A stretch of 53,751 bases of DNA from an uncultured Alphaproteobacteria bacterium (GCA_944392205.1 CALXVV010000001.1:1-53751), one strand, 5' to 3'; shown: positions 1-8,993, numbered from the stretch's first letter. Notes: a model not told the origin generated them from the letters alone. A program made the numbers and translations.

Positions 1-318
1 TATGATGATGCTGTAGCTGCCGATGTTAAGGCTCAGTCAGCCAAGATTGAAGAGGCAATGACTGCAGTAGATAGCGCTATTAGCACCTTGCGTAACTGGG
101 CATCTGAGTTTGGTAACAACTACTCAATCGTCCAAAGCCGTGAGAGCTTTACCGAGAACCTGATTAACGTATTGACCGAAGGTGCCGATAAATTGACCTT
201 GGCCGATATGAACGAGGAAAGTGCCAATATGTTGGCTCTGCAGACCAGACAGCAGTTGGCTATTAACTCTTTGTCTTTGGCTTCACAAGCAGCACAGTCA
301 GTACTGCAGTTGTTCTAA
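1..318 (+). CDS. Flagellin, C-terminal end (5' partial)
   Basis: The reading frame is open from the first base and ends at TAA 316-318, giving 105 residues. The sequence matches the C-terminal D0/D1 helices of flagellin: a long heptad-like helix with SRESFTENLIN, then NEESANMLALQTRQQL and a final SLASQAAQSVLQLF. In flagellins this helix packs along the filament core and carries the export/polymerisation surface. The start lies upstream of the window. A strong terminator follows directly. Its position just before a large flagellar block suggests this is the end of a separate flagellin transcript. The family is clear; which flagellin paralogue it is cannot be told. Confidence 0.93.
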   Translation, partial: YDDAVAADVKAQSAKIEEAMTAVDSAISTLRNWASEFGNNYSIVQSRESFTENLINVLTEGADKLTLADMNEESANMLALQTRQQLAINSLSLASQAAQSVLQLF

Positions 319-340
319 GCTTAAGGCTAAAAAAGTAATC

Positions 341-375
341 AAAGGGCAGTGTCATACAAAGGCACTGCCTTTTTT
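341..375 (+). terminator. Rho-independent terminator after flagellin
   Basis: A stem GGCAGTG (345-351) / CACTGCC (363-369) with an 11-base loop is followed by a run of six T from 370. It lies 23 bases after the flagellin stop codon. Confidence 0.85.
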
Positions 376-376
376 C

Positions 377-404
377 TTGCAAAAAAAAATCAGTCGTTTA
401 ATAA
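377..404 (+). promoter_or_regulatory. Possible sigma-70 promoter for the Sel1 gene
   Basis: TTGCAA (377-382), a 16-base spacer and TAATAA (399-404) lie between the flagellin terminator and the ATG at 439. The spacing is acceptable but both boxes are AT-rich and could occur by chance. Confidence 0.35.
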
Positions 405-438
405 TAATCAAAAGATAGAAGTTTATTATGGAAAACAA

Positions 439-1527
439 ATGAAAAAGATATATCTGAGTTTGATTTTTTGTGCAGTACTGGCTTCTCATGCCCATGCAGC
501 AGACGAAAGTGGCCTACTGTCGTTATTTGAAGGTACGCCTGAGGCAGAAAAAACGGCATCAACATCTACAGAAGAAAAAGAAGATGGTATTTTTTCTTTT
601 TTAAACTTTAAGAAACCTCAAAAAGAAGAGCCCAAACTGAATGTGGCAGACGAAAAAAGGCTCTCTCCCCTGGAACAAACCACAAAATTAGCCGATGAAG
701 GCGATGTAAACGCACAATTATTGCTTGGCTATTCATATTTATATGGAGAAAACGGCGCAGAAGTCAATTATGATAAATCTTTTGAATATTATGCCAAAGC
801 CGCCATGCAAAATGATAGCGTAGGCTTAAATAATCTTGGTAGCCTTTATTATAGTGGGATAGGGGTTAGCCGGAGTTCCGCCAAAGCAGCAATTTTATTT
901 GAAAAAGCGGCCAATTTGGGTAATGCGGAAGCAGCCGTAAATCTCGGCTTTATTTTAATCAGTGGCAACGGAGCCAAGAAAAATCCATCATTGGCAATGG
1001 ATTATTTTGAAAAAGCGGCTGCGGCCAAAAACCCAACGGCTGAGTTTATGCTTGGATATGCTTACTACACGGGTAAATTGCGTCCGCAAGATTATAATAA
1101 GGCCGCCCCACTGATTAAAGATGCCGCAGCGGCAGGATTTGATGAGGCGCAATACACTTTAGCTCAAATGTACATAAATGGTTTAGGCTTTCCGCAAAAC
1201 TACGGAAATGCAGTAAAGAATTTAAAATTAGCTGTTGCGCAAGGTAGCGTGGAAGCTATGATGGCTCTAGGAAATATCTTGGCTCTTGGTGAGCAATACA
1301 CCAAAGATGTATACGTTGCTCATGTGATGTTTAACTTGGCGGCTGTCAGAGGAGTCCCCGGCGCGGCGGACCGACGCAGTGTCTTGGAAGAAAAAATGAA
1401 GATCGACGAGATCTTGCAAGCCCAAAGTGAGGCTGAAAGATATAATCCAAAGCCAAGTGAGCTCAGTAACTATATTCGTCAGACTTTTGGAACCAATGTT
1501 AGATATTATATCGATGAGGCAAAATAA
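439..1527 (+). CDS. Secreted Sel1-repeat protein
   Basis: The protein has 362 residues. The chosen ATG (439) begins a classical signal peptide (MKKIYLSLIF, ending near AHA-AD); an in-frame ATG at 349 would put 30 extra residues before it and overlap the upstream terminator, so it is unlikely. After a charged, low-complexity linker (about residues 25-70) come roughly six Sel1-like repeats (about 75-325), recognisable by A..LG..Y..G.G....D...A..Y..KAA. Sel1 repeats form alpha-solenoids that bind other proteins, often in envelope or signalling roles. No catalytic domain is visible. It stands alone between two terminators. The partner and function are unknown. Confidence 0.85.
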   Translation: MKKIYLSLIFCAVLASHAHAADESGLLSLFEGTPEAEKTASTSTEEKEDGIFSFLNFKKPQKEEPKLNVADEKRLSPLEQTTKLADEGDVNAQLLLGYSYLYGENGAEVNYDKSFEYYAKAAMQNDSVGLNNLGSLYYSGIGVSRSSAKAAILFEKAANLGNAEAAVNLGFILISGNGAKKNPSLAMDYFEKAAAAKNPTAEFMLGYAYYTGKLRPQDYNKAAPLIKDAAAAGFDEAQYTLAQMYINGLGFPQNYGNAVKNLKLAVAQGSVEAMMALGNILALGEQYTKDVYVAHVMFNLAAVRGVPGAADRRSVLEEKMKIDEILQAQSEAERYNPKPSELSNYIRQTFGTNVRYYIDEAK

Positions 1528-1558
1528 AAAAAAGCCTGCTTTTTAAGCAGGCTTTTTT
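1528..1558. terminator. Bidirectional terminator, Sel1 gene / accC
   Basis: AAAAAGCCTGCTT ... AAGCAGGCTTTTTT forms a near-perfect stem (about 1531-1555) with A and T tracts on both sides. It serves the plus-strand Sel1 gene and the convergent accBC operon. Confidence 0.85.
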
Positions 1559-1575
1559 GTATTTGAAAGATTAAC

Positions 1576-2940
1576 TTATTTCTTCTCTGCAGCTTTTTCG
1601 GCAGCTTTTTTTGCCATAAAATTCTCCAGCCAGTGAATATTGTATTGTCCATCAATAAACTCGGCCTGAGAAATAATCTCTTGCTGCAACGGAATAGTTG
1701 TTTTGACACCGTCAATAACAAATTCCTCCAAGGCTCTGCGCAAGCGCATCAAGGCAGCATTACGTGTCTTGCCGCTGACAATCAATTTGGCAATCATGCT
1801 GTCATAAAACGGCGGGATTGTGTAGCCTGAATAAATTTCAGAATCCACGCGAACCCCAAGTCCCCCCGGAGCGTGCCACTCGGTAATCTTGCCGGGGCAA
1901 GGAGCGAAGGTTTCTGGATCTTCGGCGTTGATACGGCATTCAATGGCATGCCCGCTGAAGGTAATGTCATCTTGAGTATAGCCAAGCTGAGCACCGCTCG
2001 CGATTCTGATTTGCTCTCTGACAATATCAATGCCGGTAACAGCCTCGGTAATTGGGTGCTCCACTTGCAAACGAGTGTTCATCTCCATAAAATAGAAACG
2101 CCCATCTTCAAACAAGAATTCCAAAGTTCCGGCATTTGTGTAACCGATTTTGGCAATAGCGTTGCGAACAATATTTCCAATTTCCTCGCGCTGCTGTTGG
2201 TTAAGAGCCGGAGAAGGGGTTTCCTCAATAACTTTTTGGTTATTGCGTTGGATAGAGCAATCACGCTCACCCAGATGAACAACATTGCCATACTTATCAG
2301 CCAACACCTGCATTTCGATATGGCGGGGTTTTTGCAGATATTTTTCCATATAGACGACATCGCTGGGGAAAGAAGCCTTGGCTTCAGCCTTGGCCATGGT
2401 GAAAGCCTCACCGATTTCATCATCGTTGAAAGCAATCTTCATACCCTTACCGCCGCCGCCGTCTTTGGCTTTAATGATAATTGGGTAACCGATTTTGTTG
2501 GCCCATTCCTTGGCGTGTTCAACACTTTCCAAAGCCGGAGAACCGGGGGTTACGGGCAGGCCGGCCTCTTCGGCAGCCTTACGCGCGGTGATTTTATCAC
2601 CCATCAGGCGCATTTGTTCAGCGGTAGGGCCGATAAAGGTGATTCCGTGAGATTCGACCATCTCGGCGAAATCTGCGTTTTCGGATAAAAAGCCAAATCC
2701 CGGGTGAATAGCATCTGCACCGGTAATGAGCGCGGCAGAAATTATGGCAGATTTATTCAAATAAGAGTCTGCAGAGCGAGCGGGTCCGATACAAACGGCT
2801 TCATCGGCCAAGCGGACATGCATGGCGTTTGCATCAGCCTCAGAGTGGACGGCAACGGTTTTAATACCCATTTCCCGACATGCTCTGTGGATGCGCAAAG
2901 CAACTTCCCCACGGTTAGCAATCAAAACTTTTTCAAACAT
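1576..2940 (-). CDS. accC: Biotin carboxylase subunit of acetyl-CoA carboxylase
   Basis: AccC carboxylates the biotin on AccB using ATP and bicarbonate, the first step of malonyl-CoA and fatty acid synthesis in the cytoplasm. The 454 residues match the family's usual length of about 450. The order is an N-terminal biotin carboxylase fold (FEKVLIANRGEVALRI), a central ATP-grasp domain with the glycine-rich loop KAKDGGGGKGMK, and the conserved EMNTRLQVEHPITE segment. The ATG at 2940 is preferred over an upstream TTG because AGGA lies seven bases before it. It follows accB by 15 bases, the usual two-gene operon. Confidence 0.98.
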   Translation of the reverse strand: MFEKVLIANRGEVALRIHRACREMGIKTVAVHSEADANAMHVRLADEAVCIGPARSADSYLNKSAIISAALITGADAIHPGFGFLSENADFAEMVESHGITFIGPTAEQMRLMGDKITARKAAEEAGLPVTPGSPALESVEHAKEWANKIGYPIIIKAKDGGGGKGMKIAFNDDEIGEAFTMAKAEAKASFPSDVVYMEKYLQKPRHIEMQVLADKYGNVVHLGERDCSIQRNNQKVIEETPSPALNQQQREEIGNIVRNAIAKIGYTNAGTLEFLFEDGRFYFMEMNTRLQVEHPITEAVTGIDIVREQIRIASGAQLGYTQDDITFSGHAIECRINAEDPETFAPCPGKITEWHAPGGLGVRVDSEIYSGYTIPPFYDSMIAKLIVSGKTRNAALMRLRRALEEFVIDGVKTTIPLQQEIISQAEFIDGQYNIHWLENFMAKKAAEKAAEKK

Positions 2941-2955
2941 ATGCAAATCCTATTA

Positions 2956-3441
2956 TTATTCAACAATAACCAGAGGCTCGCCGTATTCAACAGGATCTCC
3001 GGCTTCAACCAAGATTTTTGAGACAGTGCCGCTCTTGTGGGACTTGACGGGGTTAAAGGTCTTCATTGCCTCAATCAAGCAAACGATATCACCTTCTTTG
3101 ACCTGATCTCCGACCTTAACATAGTTAGGAGAGTTAGGATCTGCGGAGAGATAAACCACGCCCACCATCGGAGATTTTATTGCGTTCGGGCTCTTGGAGT
3201 AGTCTTCCTCAGCAGTCGGTGCCGGAGCAGCCGCAGCTACCGGAGCCGGAGCGGCAGGAGTAGCAACGGGAGCCGGCTGAGCAGCAGGAGCCATAACCTG
3301 AACAGGGGCAGCAGCACCTTGAACATTGCGGCTCAAGCTGATGCGGCAGCCTTCATCTTCGTATTCGATTTCGGTTAAGTTGTTTTTATCAAGAATTTCG
3401 GCCAATTTGCCGATAACTTTGGTATCTAAAGGTGTAGACAT
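2956..3441 (-). CDS. accB: Biotin carboxyl carrier protein of acetyl-CoA carboxylase
   Basis: AccB carries the carboxybiotin between AccC and the carboxyltransferase. With the ATG at 3441 it has 161 residues: an N-terminal region, an Ala/Pro-rich flexible linker (about 43-78), and a C-terminal biotinyl domain (85-161). The biotin-accepting lysine is K127 in EAMKTFN. A GTG 15 bases upstream (3456) is in frame but adds only RKKL-type residues before the usual N-terminus. The first gene of the accBC operon; the long AT-rich gap upstream separates it from the divergent EamA gene. Confidence 0.96.
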   Translation of the reverse strand: MSTPLDTKVIGKLAEILDKNNLTEIEYEDEGCRISLSRNVQGAAAPVQVMAPAAQPAPVATPAAPAPVAAAAPAPTAEEDYSKSPNAIKSPMVGVVYLSADPNSPNYVKVGDQVKEGDIVCLIEAMKTFNPVKSHKSGTVSKILVEAGDPVEYGEPLVIVE

Positions 3442-3505
3442 GAGTTTTTTTCTCACTTTCTTTAAGTTTATAACACAAAAAATAAATTCCTCTCATTGGT
3501 AGCGC

Positions 3506-3561
3506 TTTTTGAGCAAAAAAACAACAAAAATCTTCAATTTTTACCAAAAATTGCTCAAAAA
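3506..3561. repeat. Nested inverted repeats in the accB-eamA gap
   Basis: TTTTTGAGCAA (3506-3516) is inverted as TTGCTCAAAAA (3551-3561). A second inverted pair, CAATTTTT (3535-3542) and AAAAATTG (3546-3553), overlaps it, so two alternative hairpins are possible. The segment lies in the 5' region of the accBC transcript, 65-120 bases before accB. The rest of the gap is A/T-rich with no gene. Confidence 0.55.
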
Positions 3562-3640
3562 CACGAAAAAAACAGCAAAAAATGCGCTTTTTTGCAAAAA
3601 GTATTACTAAGGTGTGGATAAGAAACTAAGCACCGGCGAA

Positions 3641-3656
3641 TGGCATAAAAAATGCA
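3641..3656 (+). promoter_or_regulatory. Sigma-54 promoter before the EamA gene
   Basis: TGGCAT-N6-ATGCA gives GG (3642-3643), exactly ten bases, then GC (3654-3655), the RpoN signature. The predicted start near 3667 leaves a leader of about 32 bases before the ATG at 3699. The match is close to TGGCAC-N5-TTGCA, with A instead of T at one position of the -12 box. Confidence 0.7.
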
Positions 3657-3698
3657 TAAACCAACATCAACTGCAATTTATTTAAATAAGGGATGAAG

Positions 3699-4133
3699 AT
3701 GACAGAATATTTGTGGCTTTTTTATGCGTTGCTTTCTGCTGTCGCGGCGGCATTGGTTAGCGTTTTTGGCAAAATAGGCCTGCAAGGAATAGATTCCGGT
3801 GCGGCAACGGTAGTGCGTGCGGTAATTATGGCACTCTTTTTAATCATTGTTATGTTAGCGCGTCGGTCTTATGACCATTTGGGCGAGATATTTGCTAACC
3901 ATCGAGCTTTGTTTTTTATAGTGGTGAGCGGTATTGCCGGTGCGGCATCTTGGTTATTTTATTTTATGGCGCTAAAATACGGCAAGGTATCGCAAGTGGC
4001 ACCGGTTGACAAACTGAGTGTCGTGCTGGCGGCAGTGATTGCGGCCGGATTTTTGGGCGAAAGTGTTTCTGTACTGAGCTGGAGCGGCATAGGCTTAATC
4101 ACTGCCGGCATTATTTTAGTCGCTCTCGGGTAA
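3699..4133 (+). CDS. Half-size EamA-type membrane transporter
   Basis: The protein has 144 residues and about five hydrophobic helices, with the EamA-like pattern of an N-terminal helix, a small-residue-rich helix and a C-terminal LSWSGIGLITAGIILVAL helix. Full DMT transporters have ten helices and two EamA units; this is a single unit, which must form dimers if it works as a transporter. The ATG at 3699 is chosen over 3693 because AAGGG sits six bases before it. A sigma-54 promoter precedes it, and it lies directly upstream of fliK, so it may belong to the flagellar regulon. The substrate is unknown. Confidence 0.8.
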   Translation: MTEYLWLFYALLSAVAAALVSVFGKIGLQGIDSGAATVVRAVIMALFLIIVMLARRSYDHLGEIFANHRALFFIVVSGIAGAASWLFYFMALKYGKVSQVAPVDKLSVVLAAVIAAGFLGESVSVLSWSGIGLITAGIILVALG

Positions 4134-4136
4134 AAC

Positions 4137-4152
4137 TGGCACGCATTTTGCA
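4137..4152 (+). promoter_or_regulatory. Sigma-54 promoter before fliK
   Basis: TGGCACG-N4-TTGCA is a perfect consensus: GG at 4138-4139, ten bases, GC at 4150-4151. It begins only four bases after the EamA stop. Predicted transcription starts near 4163, leaving room for the AGGTGG ribosome binding site and the ATG at 4191. The likely activator is the FlbD-like protein at 12973-14271. Confidence 0.88.
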
Positions 4153-4190
4153 TATAAACAAACAGGAAAAATTTTTTTAGGTGGAAAGCC

Positions 4191-5891
4191 ATGGAAATTA
4201 AAGACATAAATAATGCAACAACAATTCAAGCTTTGTTTGCCAAAGCGGTAGCCGGAGTTTCTTCTGGGCAAACATTAGGGTCTGGTTTTGCCAGCTTGGT
4301 CAGCCAGGTCGGCGATATGGTTTCTGCCAATAATAAAGATGCTGCAAATGTTCAAGAAAATACGGTTGTCGCGGATAATAGCCCCGCTGAGAAGGCTGAA
4401 CGTCCCGATGTAAAAGATAATAAAGAGCCGGATAAAGCCCGTCCGGAGAAGAATGAAAAGGTCGATGTCGCAGAAAAACCGCAGGATCGTCGCAAGCAAA
4501 AAAGCGTAAAAGAAGATGCTCCTGTTCCAACGCAAGAGTCTGCCCCAATGGCAAAAACAGCGGAAGTTGCTAAGCCGGAGGCTGTGGAAGCAGCTGCAAC
4601 TGTTGCAGCTGAGGCTGCGCCGGTGCCGGCAGAAAATGCCGCTCAAGTAGCAGAGGTTTTGCCTGCCGCGACAGAAGCCGGCGCTATTGCAATAGTCAAT
4701 GATGCTGAGGTTGTGATGATGCCGGATGCAGAGGTCGACTTGAGTACATTGGCAAAAATGCCGACAGTAACGGTTTTTGACCAAAACAGCGGCGAGGCTG
4801 TATCTATGACCGGTGCAGAACTGGTGGCAAAAATTCAGCAAGCCTCAGAGCAAGGAAATTTATTTGAGCTTCCCAGCCAGGAAGTTGAGCAGTTTGCAAG
4901 CCTGATTCCTGCAGAAGTAGAAGTTGATGAAAAAGGCAATTCCAGAACGGTTGCAAAAAATACAGCTTCTTTAGGAGAGGGCGTTTTGGTTGCAGACGAG
5001 GCACTGGCGGAGCAGGTAGAGGCATTGGACGCCAAGCTGGGCGATGCTCAAAAAGTAAAAGTCAGTGTTGATGTAAAAGAGGAAAAAATTTCCGCATTGA
5101 ATGATAAGGCCATTGTTCAAGACAAAGTAGCCTTAGATGAAATCGTGGCATCCGCTCTTAAAGAAAAAACAACAAGCGACAAGCAGACACAGATTGTAAG
5201 TGGAATGTCTCCATCTCAGCCGTCTCACACACAAGCGGCTAATAATGCCCAGGTTCAAATGCCTCAGGCGGTTAACCCTATGGCAGCCTCAGTGGCAAGT
5301 GCCGGAGCGGATGTTGTGAGCGGGGCAGAGAGTGCAAAAGTTTCTGCAGTTGAAGGCATCAGCTCTGCCGGAACAAACAACACGGCACTTGGAACAGCGG
5401 CTTTGGCCGGCAATGCTAAGGCAGAAGGTCGGGCGCAAACAAGCGAGACTTCTTTCCGCGATATCTATAAAGGGATGAGCAAAGAAGTTATAGATCAAGT
5501 TAAAGTCAATATTACCAAATCAGCCGTTAAGGGTGTCGATAATATTGAGATAAAACTAAAACCTGAAGATCTGGGGCATATTGAAGTAAAAATGCAAATT
5601 TCCAAAGACGGCAAACTGCATGCCCACATAATCTCAAGCCGTCCGGAAACAATGGAAATTTTGCAACGAGAAGCCGGAAATTTAGAAAAAGCTTTTAATG
5701 ATGCTGGTTTTGATATGGATTCCGGGTCGTTGAGCTTCAGTTTTCGCGAGGGGAGCGAGAGCGGACAAGATAAGAATTCTGAGCTTCGCAACTTCATCGG
5801 CAGTGTCATGGAGCACGATGCCGAGAGTGAATTGGCCGGCAACGATAATTTAGAATGGACACCGGCTCAGGGGCTGAATATCAGGGTTTAA
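4191..5891 (+). CDS. fliK: Flagellar hook-length control protein FliK
   Basis: FliK is exported by the flagellar type III machine and acts as the ruler that stops hook growth and switches export to filament proteins. The 566 residues split into a long low-complexity, Ala/Glu/Lys-rich region (about 1-420) and a C-terminal globular domain (about 430-525) with IEIKLKPEDLGHIEVKM, the hallmark of the Flg_hook domain. AGGTGG is eight bases before the ATG. flgD starts 18 bases after the stop, so fliK-flgD-flgE form one operon, a typical hook gene order. Confidence 0.9.
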   Translation: MEIKDINNATTIQALFAKAVAGVSSGQTLGSGFASLVSQVGDMVSANNKDAANVQENTVVADNSPAEKAERPDVKDNKEPDKARPEKNEKVDVAEKPQDRRKQKSVKEDAPVPTQESAPMAKTAEVAKPEAVEAAATVAAEAAPVPAENAAQVAEVLPAATEAGAIAIVNDAEVVMMPDAEVDLSTLAKMPTVTVFDQNSGEAVSMTGAELVAKIQQASEQGNLFELPSQEVEQFASLIPAEVEVDEKGNSRTVAKNTASLGEGVLVADEALAEQVEALDAKLGDAQKVKVSVDVKEEKISALNDKAIVQDKVALDEIVASALKEKTTSDKQTQIVSGMSPSQPSHTQAANNAQVQMPQAVNPMAASVASAGADVVSGAESAKVSAVEGISSAGTNNTALGTAALAGNAKAEGRAQTSETSFRDIYKGMSKEVIDQVKVNITKSAVKGVDNIEIKLKPEDLGHIEVKMQISKDGKLHAHIISSRPETMEILQREAGNLEKAFNDAGFDMDSGSLSFSFREGSESGQDKNSELRNFIGSVMEHDAESELAGNDNLEWTPAQGLNIRV

Positions 5892-5909
5892 TTTTTGGGG
5901 AGAACGACC

Positions 5910-6698
5910 ATGGCAACAGATATTAGCGCAATTACCAACACAGTTCAAACCGGGGTAAGCACGACCAACTCAAGCAGTCAGACCTTATCTGCGGACATGA
6001 ATACATTCTTAACTCTGCTGACCACACAGTTAAAATACCAAGATCCGATGGATCCGATGGATACGGCTGAATTTACCAACCAATTGGTACAATATTCAAG
6101 TGTAGAACAAGCCATTCAAACCAACAGCAAATTAGATACATTGTTGAGTTTGAATTTGTCAAACCTTGGTGCTCAGGCTGTTTCTTATATTGGCAAAACC
6201 GCTCAAGTCTTGGGCGATGTAATGCCCTTGGAAGGCGGCAAGGCCAAAGCGACCTACACATTCAACAAAGATGTGCTCTCATCCACCATCACCATTAAAG
6301 ACATGAGCGGTAATGTTGTTTACACAACAACAGGTGAGACCACTTCCGGCACCCACGAGTTTACTTGGGATGGCAAAGACAGTAACGGCAATCAGCTTGA
6401 AGACGGAGCCTACCAAATCATCGTCAGCCCCAAAGTTGCAAATGGAGAGGCTCAGGCCACGGTTACGACAACGATATTTGGTAAGGTTACCGGTGTGGCC
6501 AGTGATGAAAACGGAATTTACATTGGTCTCGGTGATGCCGTTACCGCCAGCCTTGGTGATATCCTTACCATGCGCAATGATGATTATTTTGATAAAGTCA
6601 ACACCGGTAGCAACTCCGGCTCAGAAGCAGAAGGCGAGGGAGGAGATACCGAAGAAAATGAAGGTTCAGAAGGAACCCAAGAAACAAGAATAATATAA
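5910..6698 (+). CDS. flgD: Flagellar hook capping protein FlgD
   Basis: FlgD caps the growing hook and promotes FlgE assembly. The protein has 262 residues. The conserved N-terminal export/cap segment is seen at about 30-80 (MNTFLTLLTTQLKYQDPMDP, then TAEFTNQLVQYSSVEQ). A FlgD Ig-like domain follows, with GTHEFTWDGKDSNGNQLEDG. The last 25 residues are an acidic Gly/Ser/Glu tail not usual for the family. The ATG at 5910 has GGGGAG seven bases upstream; an in-frame TTG at 5895 overlaps that site and is rejected. Confidence 0.94.
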   Translation: MATDISAITNTVQTGVSTTNSSSQTLSADMNTFLTLLTTQLKYQDPMDPMDTAEFTNQLVQYSSVEQAIQTNSKLDTLLSLNLSNLGAQAVSYIGKTAQVLGDVMPLEGGKAKATYTFNKDVLSSTITIKDMSGNVVYTTTGETTSGTHEFTWDGKDSNGNQLEDGAYQIIVSPKVANGEAQATVTTTIFGKVTGVASDENGIYIGLGDAVTASLGDILTMRNDDYFDKVNTGSNSGSEAEGEGGDTEENEGSEGTQETRII

Positions 6699-6723
6699 TT
6701 ATAAAAGTTTTAGGAGAAAGAAA

Positions 6724-8952
6724 ATGAGTATTTTTGGTGCAATGCAATCGGGAATTTCAGGTTTGGCAGCTCAGTCTACCGCGATGGGTGCCATTTCTGA
6801 TAACATTTCCAACGTAAACACTATTGGTTACAAAAACACTTCGGTTGCCTTCTCAACTTTGGTAACCAAGCAGACCTCAAGCTCGCATTATTCCCCCGGC
6901 GGTGTTCAACCGGCCTCCAAACAGGGAATTAATGTTCAAGGCTTGCTGGCGTCTAGTTCATCAAGCACGGCTTTGGCCATCAGCGGCAACGGTTTCTTTG
7001 TTGTAAACTCTGCGGCCAATCCCGGTGAAGGTGATGTTTGGGCATATACCCGTGCCGGTGACTTTGATATTGATAACAATGGTTATCTGAAAAACACCTC
7101 AGGCTTTTATTTGCAAGGTTGGTCACTACTGCCGTGGGATGGCAATGCCAACGCCACAGTTGTTAATATCAATGGTATCAACTATATGAAGGCCTACTAT
7201 GATTCTCAGGGCAACACCGTTTATATTAACGATAACATTGTGGATTCGCGCAACCTTCAACCGATCAACCTGTCAACGATTGGTGGATCGGCATCACCGA
7301 CACAGCAGATTAGCTTTGGAGCAAACCTGCCGTCAGGAGATCCGATTTTCAGCGCCTCCAACCCGACAGCCGGTGGTCGCCACTCTGTCAATGCGCTGAT
7401 TTATGACAGTTTGGGCAACGCCAGCAATATGAATTTGACATTTACCAAAGAAAGTTCAAACACTTGGGGCATGTCGGCTTCTCTGCCGAGCGGAGCAGCA
7501 ACAGTAAGCCTGAGCGGAACCAGAGAAAACTCTAAAGATGCCGCATCAGATATTTACTACGCCGCAGGACAACTCGAATTTAGTTCTATACCTGACAATG
7601 GTTCTGTTATCACAATTACGGATAATCAGACTGGGCAGACCTTTAATTTTGAGTTCGTCAGCACTCCTGGAGGCGCGGCACAACCCGGTAACATCAAGGT
7701 TGATATTTCAACCGGAGTCGTTTCTACCAGTGACTTAACGGATAAATTTGTTGAAGTAATTCAGGCTAATATGCCCGGAGCCAACAGATTCAGCGCTAAT
7801 TCCAATGCTGTGTTCATTGAACAATCCGTTGGCGGTGGTTCATTAACAATCAATGCCAGCAAGACTTTAGCTTGCGTCCAATCAGCCGTAAATCCGGATG
7901 ATACGGGCGTTGCATCTGGTATATTCACCATCGATGCTATTGACGATGAGCTAAAGAATACGGCCACCGTAAGCTTCACCAGCACCACCTTGGCTGACTA
8001 CCTGGATTCGACTTTCAGTATCAACGGTCAGGAATACAGCTTTGTTCAAGCTGATCCGGGTCAATACGAAATTGATATTCGCCAGGCCTTGAACACTGAT
8101 GGCACGGTCAACCCGACATTGTTGGCAAATTTGGTTGCCAGTGCAATCAAAGCCAACATCACCGAACCTGGTCGTGTTTCAGCCAGTGGTACGTCGGTAC
8201 AATTTATCCCGACTTCAACTGGTTCTGATTTATCAATAGATTTCCGCCAGTCTGCTGATGTTATTGCCGGTACCGGACGTAATGGTGACAATACGACTTT
8301 TGCAGATTTGACCACCACAGCAATTACACTGTCTAACAGTTTCAAGGTCAACAACACTGAGATTGAATCTGGTTCAATTGTTCCGGCAGTAAAATTCAAT
8401 GCCGATGGTACGCCGAAATACTTCTTCGTCGATTCGATGGATATTGAGTGGGCCAACGGTGCGCAGAATATGACCGGAGAATATGGCCAGGGAACTCCGA
8501 TAAGCTTAATCATGGGTAACGTTGGTACCAATGATGGCCTAACCAGCCTATCAGGCAATTTCAATACCAACTACATTAAGCAAGACGGAGCCAAATTCGG
8601 AAGCTATGCCGGAGTAAGCGTAGATGAAAGCGGCGTTGTTACCGCCTTGTATGATAATGGTGAAACCCGCCCGATAGCAATTCTGCCATTGGCAACTTTC
8701 TCTAACCCGAATGGTATGAGCGCTTTGACAGGTAATGCTTGGATTGAAACGGATTATTCCGGACAAGCCTTGTTGAAGATGGCCAATACCAACGGCGCCG
8801 GAGAGGTTACCTCAAACTCACTGGAGCAATCTACGGTAGATTTGGCCACTGAGTTCTCCAACATGATTATCACCCAGCGTGCATATTCAGCCGCCACCAA
8901 GATTATCACGACGGCAGATGAGATGCTGGATGAATTAACCAGAATGACCTAG
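6724..8952 (+). CDS. flgE: Flagellar hook protein FlgE
   Basis: FlgE polymerises into the hook, the universal joint between basal body and filament. The 742 residues begin with the rod/hook N-terminal motif (GISGLAAQSTAMGAISDNIS, then NVNTIGYKN) and end with the matching C-terminal helix (TEFSNMIITQRAYSAATKII). The middle is much longer than in enterobacterial FlgE (about 400 residues) and carries at least two extra beta-rich segments (about 260-560), expected to be exposed on the hook surface. The ribosome site AGGAGAAAG lies directly before the ATG. Confidence 0.95.
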   Translation: MSIFGAMQSGISGLAAQSTAMGAISDNISNVNTIGYKNTSVAFSTLVTKQTSSSHYSPGGVQPASKQGINVQGLLASSSSSTALAISGNGFFVVNSAANPGEGDVWAYTRAGDFDIDNNGYLKNTSGFYLQGWSLLPWDGNANATVVNINGINYMKAYYDSQGNTVYINDNIVDSRNLQPINLSTIGGSASPTQQISFGANLPSGDPIFSASNPTAGGRHSVNALIYDSLGNASNMNLTFTKESSNTWGMSASLPSGAATVSLSGTRENSKDAASDIYYAAGQLEFSSIPDNGSVITITDNQTGQTFNFEFVSTPGGAAQPGNIKVDISTGVVSTSDLTDKFVEVIQANMPGANRFSANSNAVFIEQSVGGGSLTINASKTLACVQSAVNPDDTGVASGIFTIDAIDDELKNTATVSFTSTTLADYLDSTFSINGQEYSFVQADPGQYEIDIRQALNTDGTVNPTLLANLVASAIKANITEPGRVSASGTSVQFIPTSTGSDLSIDFRQSADVIAGTGRNGDNTTFADLTTTAITLSNSFKVNNTEIESGSIVPAVKFNADGTPKYFFVDSMDIEWANGAQNMTGEYGQGTPISLIMGNVGTNDGLTSLSGNFNTNYIKQDGAKFGSYAGVSVDESGVVTALYDNGETRPIAILPLATFSNPNGMSALTGNAWIETDYSGQALLKMANTNGAGEVTSNSLEQSTVDLATEFSNMIITQRAYSAATKIITTADEMLDELTRMT

Positions 8953-8993
8953 GCCTAATGCTTAGAATAAGTAAAATTTTTTCCTAAAACAAA

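Noticed and set aside
1873..2688. Long plus-strand frame opposite accC
   Set aside because: It is antisense to the well-conserved accC, has no ribosome site and no recognisable domain.
3457..3640. A second promoter for accB in the AT-rich gap
   Set aside because: TATAAA-like sequences occur (minus strand near 3470) but no -35 box at correct spacing could be chosen.
4275..4841. Minus-strand frame rich in Cys, His and Phe opposite fliK
   Set aside because: It is the antisense reading of the Ala/Glu/Lys-rich low-complexity part of fliK.
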